A stretch of DNA of 64,000 nucleotides from Biscogniauxia marginata (Eukaryota > Ascomycota > Sordariomycetes > Xylariales > Xylariaceae): assembly GCA_022695795.1 (NCBI GenBank), contig MU404073.1, positions 124,001 to 188,000 of the forward strand, written 5' to 3'. Below, piece after piece: positions 1-11,044 of the stretch. A program made the translations under genes and the position numbers. Each line of letters opens with the position of its first letter. Position 1 is the stretch's first letter. The notes under the pieces were generated by a model. That model was not told the DNA's origin. It worked only from the letters and a program-made list of their open reading frames with translations, and did no database searches.

Positions 1-1910
1 TAAGGGTGTCTTGGGAGGGTTTTTATTCGCAGTGAAAACAATCCTACAGATTAGAGTGGCTTTGCAACCACACTAAGTTTGCACTAGCAATTAGGTATTA
101 AGGTTATCAATCTATATCTATCTATGCCTACCTACCTGATATATCCCGGATTCTACGGTGATTTAGCTATCTAGCATCAAAGCAATACAATGCAAGGGCT
201 TCTAAACTACATTCTTTTGAGGATATTGTAAAGCTTTGTGCGAACCTTGTAGATATGATCAGCGTTTCCCCTTTTGGCGTTCAAGTCGGTGCCACTTGGA
301 ATAGGGACTGACCTCCGAACGAGCAAAGCACATACATTATAGTGCGGAGCTTAGGGAAAAGTCATCAATACCAGCTTTGTGCAGGCACAAAGCTTCTCTC
401 ATCATCTTAAAAGCCAACGGCTTTATTTTGAAGCCGCCAACAATTAAGGCCAAGCGATGCAATCAATTTCTCGAAGTGTCAAAGCCTACGTGGTGGCTAA
501 TCCAGTGCCATACTGAACTTGTTTTCCCCGTCACAGTCAAATTATCATCCCTTGTTCTCCGTCTTGGAAGCCAGTCATATTGATCTAGATGACAGTTAAG
601 TTGACACGGATACGGCCGATGGATAGGGCAGGTAATGCACACAAGGGTAAACTTCTCCCTTCAATACCAAACAAGGTGTAGCTACTAGTGGACAGGCCCA
701 GAAGCATCGAGGTCGATCTTCGAAATTCGTGTTTTGGATACGGAGGTAATCTGGGTTTGGCTGTTGTAGAAATGCCGAAACCGAGCTAAACTCCGAGATA
801 CAAAACTGCCGACATTGCGACGACTCTGAATTCCTGACACTGGAAGAAGCTACACTGGGTACCTAGGTAGTAGGGATTGTAAATAGGTTGGCTCTCGTAC
901 ACTACGGAGATAAGTCAACTCGTCGCAATACCTCCAGCAGCCTTTACTACATCCGGCGAGGTGGATAGGTATCGCCCACTAATCAAATGCATAAATGAGC
1001 GAATACCACCTCGCATCCGGTTCTGGAATTACAACCCTTGTCTGCTGATACATCTAAACAGCCCTACAACGCAAACAATAAGATTGACAGCTGGGCGAGC
1101 AACCAGGTACATATCAACCAATCAGCAGGTTATCCGAGACTGTCATGTGCATGCACAACTAAATCGGCTCCCCCGAATAACTAGGTAGTATGAATCGGCG
1201 CATTGGGTTGCGGAGGTTCCGTTCAATTAGTTATGCAAAAACCATTGCGGCAGCCTAATTATACACGTCTATGTATCGCAGGCACATGCACAATGTGTTG
1301 GGGCGACAGAGATCTCGAGGGCAGACGTGGTGTCTCATGATATTTGCTCGGCAGATCGAGGGGCGGCTCAGCTCGAGGGACTAGCGCAGAGTATAGGAAG
1401 CCTGACTATCTCGAGTCAACTGAACGCAAGAAAGAATATGAACCGGATTGCAGTAAAGACGCATCCGTTATAATGACTACGAATAACTTGCTCTTGAGTC
1501 ATAAATAACCAAGGGATAGTCGAACCCACTTACCACTCCACGTAGTCGCAAACCGAGAGCGAGAGCGAAGCACTAAAGCTATATCGAGTACGGTTAGCCG
1601 AGTTCCGGGCTGTGCCGCGCAACCTTTGCGCCGCGAAAGCTTCGTCGAGCTTCGTTGAGTGGGGCCGAACGTTCTTTGGAGGTTGCCTGGCGGGATTTCA
1701 GGAGTCTCGAGTTCCCCGAATTCGCACCACATCTGCATTCTCGACAGTGGAGAGCAACTTCACAACCGGCGCTGCCCAAGCCGAGAGAGAAATTCATAAA
1801 ATGGGTTGTATTAAATAGTTCAAGTTTTCATGACCGTGATGTTTTACATCCTTGATTACTCTAAAGTCTTTTATCGACGTACTGAATCCATACACCATTG
1901 AGCGTCAGAT
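1..1910. other. Intergenic, no supported gene
   Basis: Only short open frames without family resemblance occur here, and none continues across plausible splice sites. The part nearest 1911 is the presumed promoter and leader of the MFS gene. TAGGTA/CTACCT words are frequent, as in the other intergenic parts of the window. I see no tRNA and no recognisable protein relic. Confidence 0.6.
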
Positions 1911-3670
1911 ATGGTGAACTCACACGAGCCTAGTAGTCGTCCTACCAGCCATGCTGGAGAAAAGAATACGCAGCTTTCCGACACGGACGCCGCCACCGAA
2001 CGGACCTTCGTGCCGGAAGTTAGTAACGAAGGGAAAGAAGATCTCGAGGCCGGCACACCTGTCCGTCCCGTGACCGCTGAGGCAGGGCAGAAATATGTCG
2101 ATTGGGATGGACCGAATGATCCCGAAAACCCTATGAATTGGCCTATATCGAGGAAATGGATGAACATCGGCATTGTTTCTCTTATGACAGTCGTGACGTA
2201 AGTTCATGTCCATCATCTGGTGTTTACCCCAGACGCGTGTTCTGACCAAAAGCAGCCCTCTAGGGTCATCGATGTTCGCGCCCGGTATCCCGGGGATTAT
2301 GGCCGAGTTCCACGAAACATCGGCCATTACCGCTACCTTTCTCGTATCGATTTACATTCTCGGGTTCGCTTTCGGGCCCCTTATTGTCGCGCCCCTGAGT
2401 GAGATATACGGCCGCGCACCGCTATATTTCTGGGGAAATATCTTATTTACATTATTTACGGTGGGCACTGCCCTCAGCAACAGCATCGGGATGCTGCTTG
2501 CCTTCCGGCTGATGATGGGCCTTTCTGGCTCTGTACCGGTGACGATTGGCAGTGGGAGCATCGCCGACATCATGCCTGTGGAACAGCGTGGTAGGGCTAT
2601 GTCTGTATGGGCATTGGGCCCCTTGCTTGGCCCATGCATAGGTCCTGTTGCTGGTGGGTTTTTGATTCGCGCGACGAACTGGAGATGGGTTTATTGGCTG
2701 GTTGTTATCCTGGTGAGTAACATAGTGTATCTCCAAATAATCCATGTGTACTGACAATGTTGACAGGGTGGAATCCTTATCCCCTTTTCGTGGTTCTTCC
2801 TCAAGGAGACATACGCTCCTGCTATTCTCGACAAGAAGACTCGACGCTTGCAAAAGGAGACTGGAAATAAGGAACTACGAAGTATTCTTTCAGGACATCA
2901 AAGTGTGAAGGATCGCTTCAGCGTCGCCATTATCCGCCCAGTGAAACTTCTCGTTCTCACTCCGATTGTTACCCTAATGTCTCTATACGTTGCCATTACT
3001 TACGGAATTCTCTATCTCCTCATCACTACATTCTCATTTGTATACTCTGACAAGTACGGATTCGATGAAGGGACCAGCGGCCTAACATTCCTACCGGCTG
3101 GCCTAGGAATGGTGATAGGAGTTGTTGGATTTGGGCAATTAACTGATTGGGTGGTCAAGCGGAACAAGGCACAGGGCAAAGAGCACACAGCCGAAGTTCG
3201 TCTTAAGCCGGCTTTGACTATTCCCGCAGCCCTGGCCCTGCCAGCTGGTCTATTTATTTATGGTTGGACCGCGCAGAACGGCGTACACTGGATTGTCCCG
3301 ATGTTGGGCGTCCTTATATTCAGTACTGGGCTTATGGGTGTCATGGTAAGCCTTCCCCAAGAGAAAAATCAGCGAACGAAAACAAAATCCGTCGATCAGT
3401 ATATGCTAATTTTGGAATCAGATGTGCGTGCAAAATTACTTGCTCGATGCCTATCCTCAGTTTGCAGCATCAGTCACTGCCGCCATGTCTGTGCTGAGGT
3501 CGCTGCTCGGCGCTTTAATCCCCCTTGGAGGCCTTCAAATGTACAACGCATTGGGACTGGGATGGGGGAACAGTCTACTCGCCTTTATATCATTGGCTCT
3601 GGTGCCGATTCCAGTAGTGTTCTTCATTTTCGGGGATCGTCTACGGACCAAGTTTCATATTAAGCTATAA
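1911..3670 (+). CDS. MFS transporter, DHA1-type drug/polyamine:H+ antiporter family
   Basis: Four exons are inferred: 1911-2197, 2256-2712, 2767-3345 and 3422-3670, giving 523 residues. The hydrophilic N-terminus carries the [13 protein letters not shown] signature typical of fungal DHA1 carriers. Then come TM1 (joined over intron 1 as [13 protein letters not shown]), the loop with [14 protein letters not shown], the mid-protein [12 protein letters not shown] motif that ends the first six-helix half, and a second half ending shortly after [13 protein letters not shown]. About 12 membrane segments are visible, the normal number. It should sit in the plasma or vacuolar membrane. Substrate cannot be read from sequence; members export drugs, polyamines or metabolites. 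It lies at the edge of the proline-type catabolic block, so uptake or export of a pathway compound is possible, but this is inference. All junctions are GT-AG and no break is seen. Confidence 0.9.
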
Positions 3671-4089
3671 TACTTATGAAGAATCACGACTTAGAATAGA
3701 CATGTTCTATATATACCTATATATTAAATAGACCTTAATTGTACTTTGCAGTATGTTCGAGGTTTGCTATAAATCCGTGCCAGCTTTGCACTTCTAAAAT
3801 ACTAAACAACTACACATATGTTCGGAGAACTACCTAGAATATGGCATCTAATGATGCGTATACGTGACAGATAAATATAGAGTTCTGCCGATAAGGTTTC
3901 TATATTTTGTATTCATTGAAGAAAATCGTAGGATCGAGAAGAGAATAGACACAAGCGCGCATATGTTATGTAATATGATAACGACAACATCATCATTCAC
4001 GCCAGACAGCTCAGTCGTATAAATCAGGGAGAAAGAGAGATGACGAGGAATGATAATGTCGTAAACGCGTAACTATCTTACGCAGTGAA
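3671..4089. other. Intergenic 3' region of the MFS gene
   Basis: AT-rich sequence between the MFS stop and the truncated C-terminal end of the BVMO pseudogene. I see no coding signal. Confidence 0.5.
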
Positions 4090-5586
4090 CGCTCAAAACT
4101 GACGTCAAATCGAATGACCTACACGCGAGTCCAATCCAAGCTAGTACGAACAGATAGAGCGACCTTCGGGAGATCTGGTCGAGCCTTCTCCACGTATGCC
4201 GACGTCCGGGTGCAACTCCTCGCCAGATTGAAGCTTGATGTTGTCTTACGTGGCTGCTTCGATGATACCCGTTGTAACGCTTCTCTTACCGTCACGTAGG
4301 CACTGGTAGAAGTCGCCGTAAGGGTACATCCTCTGCTTAAATGCACTATAATAGGTGGGGTTAAAGTCGGGATCCAGATTCTCGCTAGTATTCAACTACA
4401 ATAATGTGTTCTTCCTGATAATCTTGCGCGAGGCATTTGGCAACCAGGTACAAAACAATCTGAATATAGCTGGGAAAAGAATTCACTTAAGCCGAATTAA
4501 TTTTCTTGCTCTAACAACCTGTCTGATAACGCGGACATTTTTCTCTAGTTGATCTTCCACTGGAAGTGAGAGAATATAGCTTGGGGAGCATTGTAACATG
4601 GTGATGTGCTTGGCACGGTCGGCCATAGCTGGTAGTAAGGTAATAGCCGTAGCGCTATAACCGACGACAACGACATTTGTTGCTGTACTTGATATCCCCC
4701 GGGCAGAACTGAAGATGAATCACATTGCCTTGGAAGCTCTCTATCCCCGGAATATGAGTCTGAAGCGGCTAGCCCATGCCTTCACAGATGACTCTCCAAA
4801 CCGCAGGTATCAACGAGCCCCTTCCTAGACGAGGCAGAACAACCCTCGTGGTGAGAGGAAAGAGCAGGATATTTTCCACGTTTAAAAGAAAGAGAATTTC
4901 GCAGTTCACCAGCGGACTTAGACTTGTAAAAAATCATCGCAAAAGTACTAACACTAACAGAGCAGCAGCAGCAATAACAACCACAACAACCACAACAACC
5001 ATCATGAACGTCTTCGCCACCGCCGCCGCCGCCCCCACGAGCCAGCCTCTCCCGTTCCTCTCGTCGTGCCCGCCGTGCCCCGTTTTCCCGACCTACCCAC
5101 AGGCTCCGGGATTCCCGGACCTCCCGGGCTGCTTGGCCTGCCCTGCCCAGCAAGGAAGACAAATCTTGATTTCAAGGTCTCCTTCGTCCCACCGTCCGTA
5201 AGCATACCTATAGCTCACTACTGAGTTCCCGAGGTCCAAGTGATAGCACCGACCTTCCGATACAACCTTACATTCTTTTCGATGCCTCCATACCCAACCG
5301 TCTTCTTCATAAAGCCCACGATGGCCGCCATGGAAATCCATACGTGCACAGGTTTGAATCGCATTTTAACCCCAAATCTCTGCAAGAAATATAGACACAT
5401 AAATCAGTCGTAAATTCGCACCTGGATATTGAAAAAAGCTCCGAATTTCACCCAACTCACTGTGTCTTTCTAGGATGCAGTAACTAAAGTTGGGGGTTCG
5501 ATCCTGTAGTCTATATGCGAAATAAATGCCTGAAATTCCCGCCCCGATGATGATAAAATCTCTGCCAAAGTATATAGATTAAGATG
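4090..5586 (-). pseudogene. Baeyer-Villiger-type flavin monooxygenase, decayed
   Basis: Reading the minus strand piecewise gives family blocks in the right order. There is an FAD-binding start (IIIGAGISGIYFAYRL near 5570-5520, then FQYPG). After a possible intron comes CDSNLCTYGFPWRPSWAL near 5380-5330, then GIEKNVRLYRKVGAITW near 5300-5240 and KSRFVFLAG near 5165. The Baeyer-Villiger-type central block PGIESFQGNVIHLQF is near 4770-4720. The second nucleotide-binding block VVVVGYSATAITLLPAMA is near 4680-4620. A later block with YPYGDFYQCLRDGKRSV and IKLQSGEELHPDV is near 4330-4170. Breaks: stops after PSWAL and in the late block (EAAT-stop), a one-base shift just before the second nucleotide site, Tyr where that GxGxxA site needs Gly or Ser, a low-complexity stretch of about 300 bp at roughly 4820-5140 between two family blocks, and loss of the C-terminus. 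The 5' end abuts an LTR-like repeat. Confidence 0.85.
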
Positions 5587-5697
5587 TGTTGAGATGAGAT
5601 GAAGATATGAGGATAGGATCGAGTATATTGGTTCAAGGTGAGTCTGATAGATGGATATATACAGGAGACCAGGATCGTATAGCCCCATATTTCAACA
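5587..5697. repeat. Short LTR-like repeat, copy 1 (111 bp)
   Basis: It starts TGTTGAGATGAGATGAAGAT and ends CCATATTTCAACA, so the ends form TGTTGA/TCAACA. It is strongly similar over its length to 21720-21849. No target duplication is visible here (flanks agatg and ctatt). It ends where the BVMO pseudogene's recognisable N-terminus begins. Confidence 0.75.
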
Positions 5698-6199
5698 CTA
5701 TTCACCCCAAGATACTAGGAACAAGGCGAGGTAGCTAATAAGCTATCCACCGTCGGCACAAACTCGCCCTCAAAATTATCGGGTTTGAATTCTAACCTAC
5801 CTGGCATATTTTATTTCAATAAAGTATTATGAAACATCTTGTTTCATAGATCGCGTATAATATGAAGGGCGCCATTTTTTCAATTCGTAAACTTCCAGTT
5901 TCAAAGGCTTTTGTGCTGGTATGAATTATTTATATGTAAAATAAATCTATAGAATTTACATTTTCATGAGATTAGTGAATTAAATGTCCAATCTTGGCCT
6001 TGCACTTACACCCCGGCTCGTCGGAGCCCTATGCCGATTGACTAGAAACAGAAAGCCGTAGCAAAAACCACTCCATGCTAGAGTGAGTGGTCTGCAGGTC
6101 TCTCCTGTTAAAAAATTGAAAAAGCTATTAATCGTCGTAGCTTATCGATGCTTTTATTTAAAAACGCCTTAGTTACGCTTTATACGAAATCGTTCAATC
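5698..6199. promoter_or_regulatory. Presumed promoter of the aminotransferase gene
   Basis: AT-rich non-coding DNA between the LTR-like repeat and the aminotransferase start. It contains CCGGCTCGTCGG near 6014, two CGG triplets in direct orientation spaced by five bases. This is a possible Zn2Cys6 half-site arrangement but could be chance. Confidence 0.3.
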
Positions 6200-7692
6200 A
6201 TGGCTCATAGACGTGCTACAATTATAAAACAAGCTTTTCTTAGGGCCAACGATGCTTTTGTGCGGCGGAACATGAGTGCTCGAGCCACTTCCAGCTTCCA
6301 CGAAGTACCGGCAGGGCCTCCGGACCCCATGTTTGTACTGAAGCAAGAATATGATCAAGACTCTACGTCCTACAAAGTAGACATCGGAGCAGGCGTCCTA
6401 CGAGATGAGCAAGGGGCTTGTTACGAGTTCCCCGTCATACGTAAAGCCAAATCTATCATTGAGAAACAGCCACTCGGCCACGATGTGAGGGTTGAAATTT
6501 CCCAACTTGTCTTTAACAGTAACTGAGACCTAGGATCAGTATAGACCGACAACTGGGATTACATCTTTTAGACACCATGCCGCGAGACTCATGTTCGGTG
6601 GCGATAGCAAAGCCATCAGAAATAAACAAGTAAGTTGGCAACGGATGCATGTTGGAGGATTGTATAGTATTACCAACCAAGGTTTGCATACTAATGATCT
6701 AAAATATTTATTATCAGATTGCCTCTATACAAACAGTGGCAGGCACAGGTGCCTGTCGAATTGGCGCTGTCTTTCTGAAGAAACATTGGCCGACAACACT
6801 GTCTCGCCAAAGAAATGAGGCATCGGCTACTGTTCACATTGGAACTCCTACCTGGGGGAACTACGAACCGCTCTTCTGGCATGCCGGATTCGACAAGATC
6901 AAAACTTACCCCTATCTCGATGCTATGCAGAACGTGGCTATGACAAGCACACTAAACGCCCTGAGAGGTGCACCAGACCGTAGCATCTTCATCTTCCAAG
7001 GCTGCTGCCACAATCCCACAGGCCGCGATTACTCTCAGAGCGAATGGGGCCTCATAGCAGATGTCATGCTATCGAAAGGGCATTTCGCCTTCTTCGATAC
7101 CGCGTACCAAGGCCTCGGCCTCGGCATAGAAGAAGACGCTTGGGCTATACGCCACTTCGTGGCCAAAGGCGTCGACATGCTCGTCTGTCAGTCCTTCTCC
7201 AAGAATGCGGGGCTGTACTCGGAGCGTGTGGGGGCGCTGCACGTCGTCTGCGCTTCAGCCGACATTGCAAATAACGTGTTGGACCAGTTACGCTCACTAA
7301 CACGATGGGAAGTTTCCTCTGCGCCCGCATATGGCGCCGAGCTGGTAAACGCGCTCCTCAGTGACCCAACCACTGAAGCGCAATGGAAAACCGAGCTCGC
7401 CATGGTAAGAGGAAGAATGAGGAGATTGAGAGAAGAGCTTCATGCGCAGTTGACTCGTCGTCTTGCCACGCCTTCACCACGCGACGGAACGATCGGCGGT
7501 TGGGACCATCTCCTACAGGAGAATGGACTGTTCTCATTCACTGGGCTATCCGCAGCACAGAGTCAGATATTGGTTGCCCAGCATCACATATATATGCCTG
7601 GTAATGGACGCATCAATATCAGTGGCCTCAATGCGGCTAATACCACGCGTGTAGCGGAAACATTTGACACAGTGATTAGAGGTTATACATGA
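6200..7692 (+). CDS. Aspartate-type aminotransferase (class I/II, PLP-dependent)
   Basis: Exons 6200-6484, 6540-6629 and 6718-7692 give 449 residues, near the usual 400-450. The order is that of aspartate aminotransferases: EVPAGPPDPMFVL and the glycine-rich VDIGAGVLRDEQG near the start, YRPTTGITSFRHHAARLMFG over exon 2, the phosphate-binding VAGTGACRIGA, GCCHNPTGRDYS, the PLP-ring aspartate in FAFFDTAYQG, and the Schiff-base lysine in CQSFSKNAGLYSERVG (Lys287). The reaction is reversible amino transfer between aspartate or glutamate and their oxo acids; the family also accepts 4-hydroxyglutamate. The first 30 residues are rich in Arg and Ala without acidic residues until Asp18, so a mitochondrial presequence is possible. 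Intron 2 has a clear ctaat branch site. Between P5C dehydrogenase and the aldolase relic it would supply the transamination step. Confidence 0.93.
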
Positions 7693-7830
7693 ATTGTTTT
7701 TCTAGATTGTGAGAGGCGTCGCATTGGGAAGACAGACGGGTGTCAATTCGTTTAGTAATAAACGTTAACATTCTATATCGTGGCTCAGGTGAATCCACCA
7801 TCAACGACTGATACACGTAACAAATCACAG

Positions 7831-10523
7831 CTATACTGCCTGATCTAAGAGAAAGGTATCCGGGAGGTCTCCGTTCTCTAACTGCTCGGCTAGTTCAAGT
7901 ATCTGATCGGGGTTGCCCAAGAAGCTATTTCCTGTGCCGTGGGATATTTCCCACGGTAAACCAAATCCATTAGATTCAATATTATCATCGGATACCAGAG
8001 ACATGACCATATCATTGGGGGGGCCCATTGCACCATTGCTAGTACCAGGGGCAGCAGATGGCGACGCGTCCGGCATCATATCCGGAGCGTGTCTCCTTAG
8101 TGGATCCAGCAATGTATCAAGCTGTTCTAATTCTGACTTTCGCAAGCGAGCGACAACATTCTGCTTCCTTATCATTTCACTCAACACGAAGTTAACCGAA
8201 TCAGACCAACTTATGTCAGGTACATAAGATGGTAGGATGGCGCCGAGAATAGAGAGGAGCATACCAGCTGAAAATGCATATTCAAGTTGAAATGGGAGGA
8301 AGGTATCAAGCATATTTTGTTCGGCCAATGTCTTAAGCATCAGTATCATTGTCGTTGCTGATCCTGCCGATGTCTGAAGAAGCGTAGCAATAGGGCCTAC
8401 TAATCGTTGAGGCTCAGTCACGGTGTGTTGCACACTTAGAGTCAAAAGCCACATAACTAGCGGTCGAGTAGCGAGCACAATGCACTGATACAACGATATT
8501 AGTATAATATATTACAGGGTTTTTTTTTTGGATGGGGTTTAGAACCGGACACACATGGTGAGAAAGAAGAGTGATTTGTGTGAACATATGTGGCACTTCG
8601 CTCCAAGATGTCCAATTAAAGCTCGACGTAATATTGTCTAGATCCCGTGACAAATCAGCCAATTGATGTAGAACGGCTGTTGTGCTTCGAATGAACGTGT
8701 CCCCAATGTCATCTTCGAGTCCATATACCGCTATAATACCATTATCAGTCAAATTTGAATAATCACCGTGTGATGGGAAGACAAGTTGCTACGTACTGTT
8801 GCACATGCTCGCAATGAGTCTGGACAGGCGGACCCGAAGTGTTAAAGCCTTTGCCGGCAAAGAAGAAGACCTTTCTGTTGGTAGAGCTACAGTGCCGCTC
8901 CCTTCTGGAACTGACGGAGGGGCCCCCATGAGTGCCGTGAACTCTTGATCGAGAACGTAGACGGTCCACCACACAGTGTTACACCGGATCGCGAAGTCCG
9001 TATTGATGACATCGTCAGGGACCTGGAAGTAGATGCCCTCGATATAGGCGAGGCGTAGCGCCTGGCCAATGTATTGATACGCCGCTGCTCGCATGTCGAT
9101 TGACTGGAGGTATAGGGCCACGAGAGCCAGTACCTCAATACTGCGCATCGGCTCCTCGTGCATATGAGCAGGGTCAGGAAGCAGAGCTATCGCACGCGCC
9201 GCTAAATGACTGCCTGGCGGGGCATTGAACCATGGGCCCGAGGCTAGGAAGGCCTGTCCATAGGCAAGGAAAAGTAAGTACTCGATGAACCATAGCCTCT
9301 GTGCCTGCGCCGTCTCCCAAGGGCTCTTGTGGAAACTATCAAACTGCGCGAGGAAAAAAGCCTCGTCGACCATGCCAAAAAGCTCAGCTAAGTGAAACTT
9401 TGCCGTATTATACAAGTACAGTGCATAGCTGGTTATAAAGGTGAGTTAAATTTACCCTTTCAGGAAAGAAAATGGGAGTGAAACGCGTGTCTCGGGGGCA
9501 AAAGGAGCTCAAATGTTCTTGATAAGGAAATTCTAGCTCTACAGAAATGGCAAAAGGGAGAAAATATGAACTTTGAAATACATACTCCATGGCCGGTAGA
9601 TTCTTTAGATCGCCATCATCGACCATGGACTTTGGTTCCCACCGCAAACGGAATGCGGTGCCATCCAAGTTAAGGGGCGCTGTCGAGCCATCCGAAGAAG
9701 GAGTGTGCGCCTCAAGGAGCAAGAGAGCTCGGCGGCAGAAGGACCATGTTGATGTGGGGCCGAGAAAGCCTGGATAGAATTAGTAGGTGCTGAGTGCGAT
9801 CGAAGGGTGGACAATTAATAGAATACGAACGTGGTCGGCCGCTAGCATCACGTACGTATGCTAGGTCTCGGACAACTAGAGGGTTGTGAGGCACGGGGAG
9901 GTCGCTGTTAGGGTTGCTGGAAGTGCTGCCGCGGGAGTGTCTAGGGGATGCATCGATAATCACACCATTAGAAGCAGTGATCGCAGTGAGTGACGAGGAC
10001 TGCGGTGTTAATGGTGACCTCACAGGCTCATCGGCTTGTGACACCGTTGCCTGAGGTGGCACTGATTGTGACGTTACGTTCGCCGATGGTGCTGAAGGCT
10101 GCGTGGGATGTGATGCCGATGGCACTGGGGTCGTAACATGTAACACCTCCCCTGCTGGCTGTTCAGTCGGAGCCGGCTCTGATTCCGGCTTATCGGCGGC
10201 TGGAACAGGATCCCGAGTCCGAGATAGGAGGCGCTCTAGATCACGCAAGTATCGTTCCGGGACGGACACGTGCGGCTCAATGCTTGGAAAGGTGCAAGAA
10301 TCACGGCGTCGGACGCATCGGTCACAGGGCCGCGTTCCCGAACATTTAATCTTTGAAGCACGGCACTGCTTGCAGCTGCCATAGCCATGCTATGCCGTTA
10401 ACATCTTGGCCTCATTATTTCAGCGTTCAATAGTGGATGGGTACTCACGCTCGAGGCGTTCGGCGGGGAACGCGCGGTAGTGGCGTTGTTGGTTGCTCTA
10501 TCGGATCCATTCGCGAGCACCAT
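7831..10523 (-). CDS. Zn2Cys6 transcription factor with fungal-specific regulatory domain
   Basis: Six exons are inferred (10523-10449, 10389-9831, 9769-9586, 9428-8797, 8730-8555, 8484-7831) encoding 759 residues. The zinc cluster is at residues 31-57 with canonical spacing C-X2-C-X6-C-X5-C-X2-C-X6-C (CKQCRASKIKC, CDRC), followed by a short linker, ERYLRDLERLLSRTRD as a possible dimerisation helix, and a Pro/Ser/Thr-rich stretch. The fungal_trans region contains FLGPTSTWSFCRRALLLLEA, YALYLYNTAKFHLAELFG and CNTVWWTVYVLDQEFTALMG. The C-terminus is acidic and a likely activation region. It is divergent from the proline-dehydrogenase gene and lies inside the catabolic block, so a pathway-specific role like PrnA in Aspergillus nidulans is the natural guess; I cannot claim orthology. 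Intron 3 (157 bp) is the longest and least certain junction. The convergent gap to the aminotransferase is only 138 bp. Confidence 0.9.
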
Positions 10524-11021
10524 ACATGAGCCATGCATAGAAATGCGGTTTATCTTAGAAGTGAATTATAATTGAACGAGGAGCGAAGAGGAGAAGCACA
10601 GGCTGTTGGGGTAATGGCCCGAGTTACGATAGATATCAGCGAATGCGCTGTCTGCCACCGATAAGAGAATGCGGGGTTACCGAGCCTATCGTGCACGGAT
10701 GATAACCGGTGGACCACTGAGCACCTAGCAGGATTTCCTAATTAGGCAAGTTATCGCTTCGGCCCCATATTTAACATACTATGTCTGGACTGCTTTGGTA
10801 GAACAAGACGTAATACAAAGGCTATAGAGACAGTCGCTATAGATGTTCCGCTTGGTTCAGAAAGTCTTCGCATAGGTACCCTCATGTTCGTAGTTCAATA
10901 CCGAACCATTAAAATATCGCTTACCACTGTATTTCTCTACGTGCTCCTACGTCAGATACACATGACAACCTATCACCATGCTAATTGTCCTACAAAAAAT
11001 CTATGACTCTCTTTTCCTTCT
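10524..11021. promoter_or_regulatory. Bidirectional promoter between regulator and PRODH-family gene
   Basis: About 500 bp separate the two divergent start codons, so regulator and dehydrogenase probably share control DNA. ATAACCGGTGGACC near 10700 holds a palindromic ACCGGT. Another TCGGATCC lies just inside the regulator's first exon. No precise operator can be assigned. Confidence 0.45.
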
Positions 11022-11044
11022 ATGAGCTCTTACCATTATTATAA
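11003..11044 (+). promoter_or_regulatory. Upstream ORF overlapping the first ATG of the PRODH-family gene
   Basis: ATG at 11003 opens a 13-codon frame ending at the TAA at 11042-11044. It overlaps the in-frame ATG at 11022 in another frame and ends 28 bases before the next in-frame ATG at 11073. If transcription starts upstream of 11003, this could favour initiation at 11073. Whether the mRNA includes it is unknown. Confidence 0.3.

Noticed and set aside
4776..5201. 141-codon plus-strand frame with Thr and Pro runs
   Set aside because: Low-complexity sequence inside the BVMO relic; no family resemblance.
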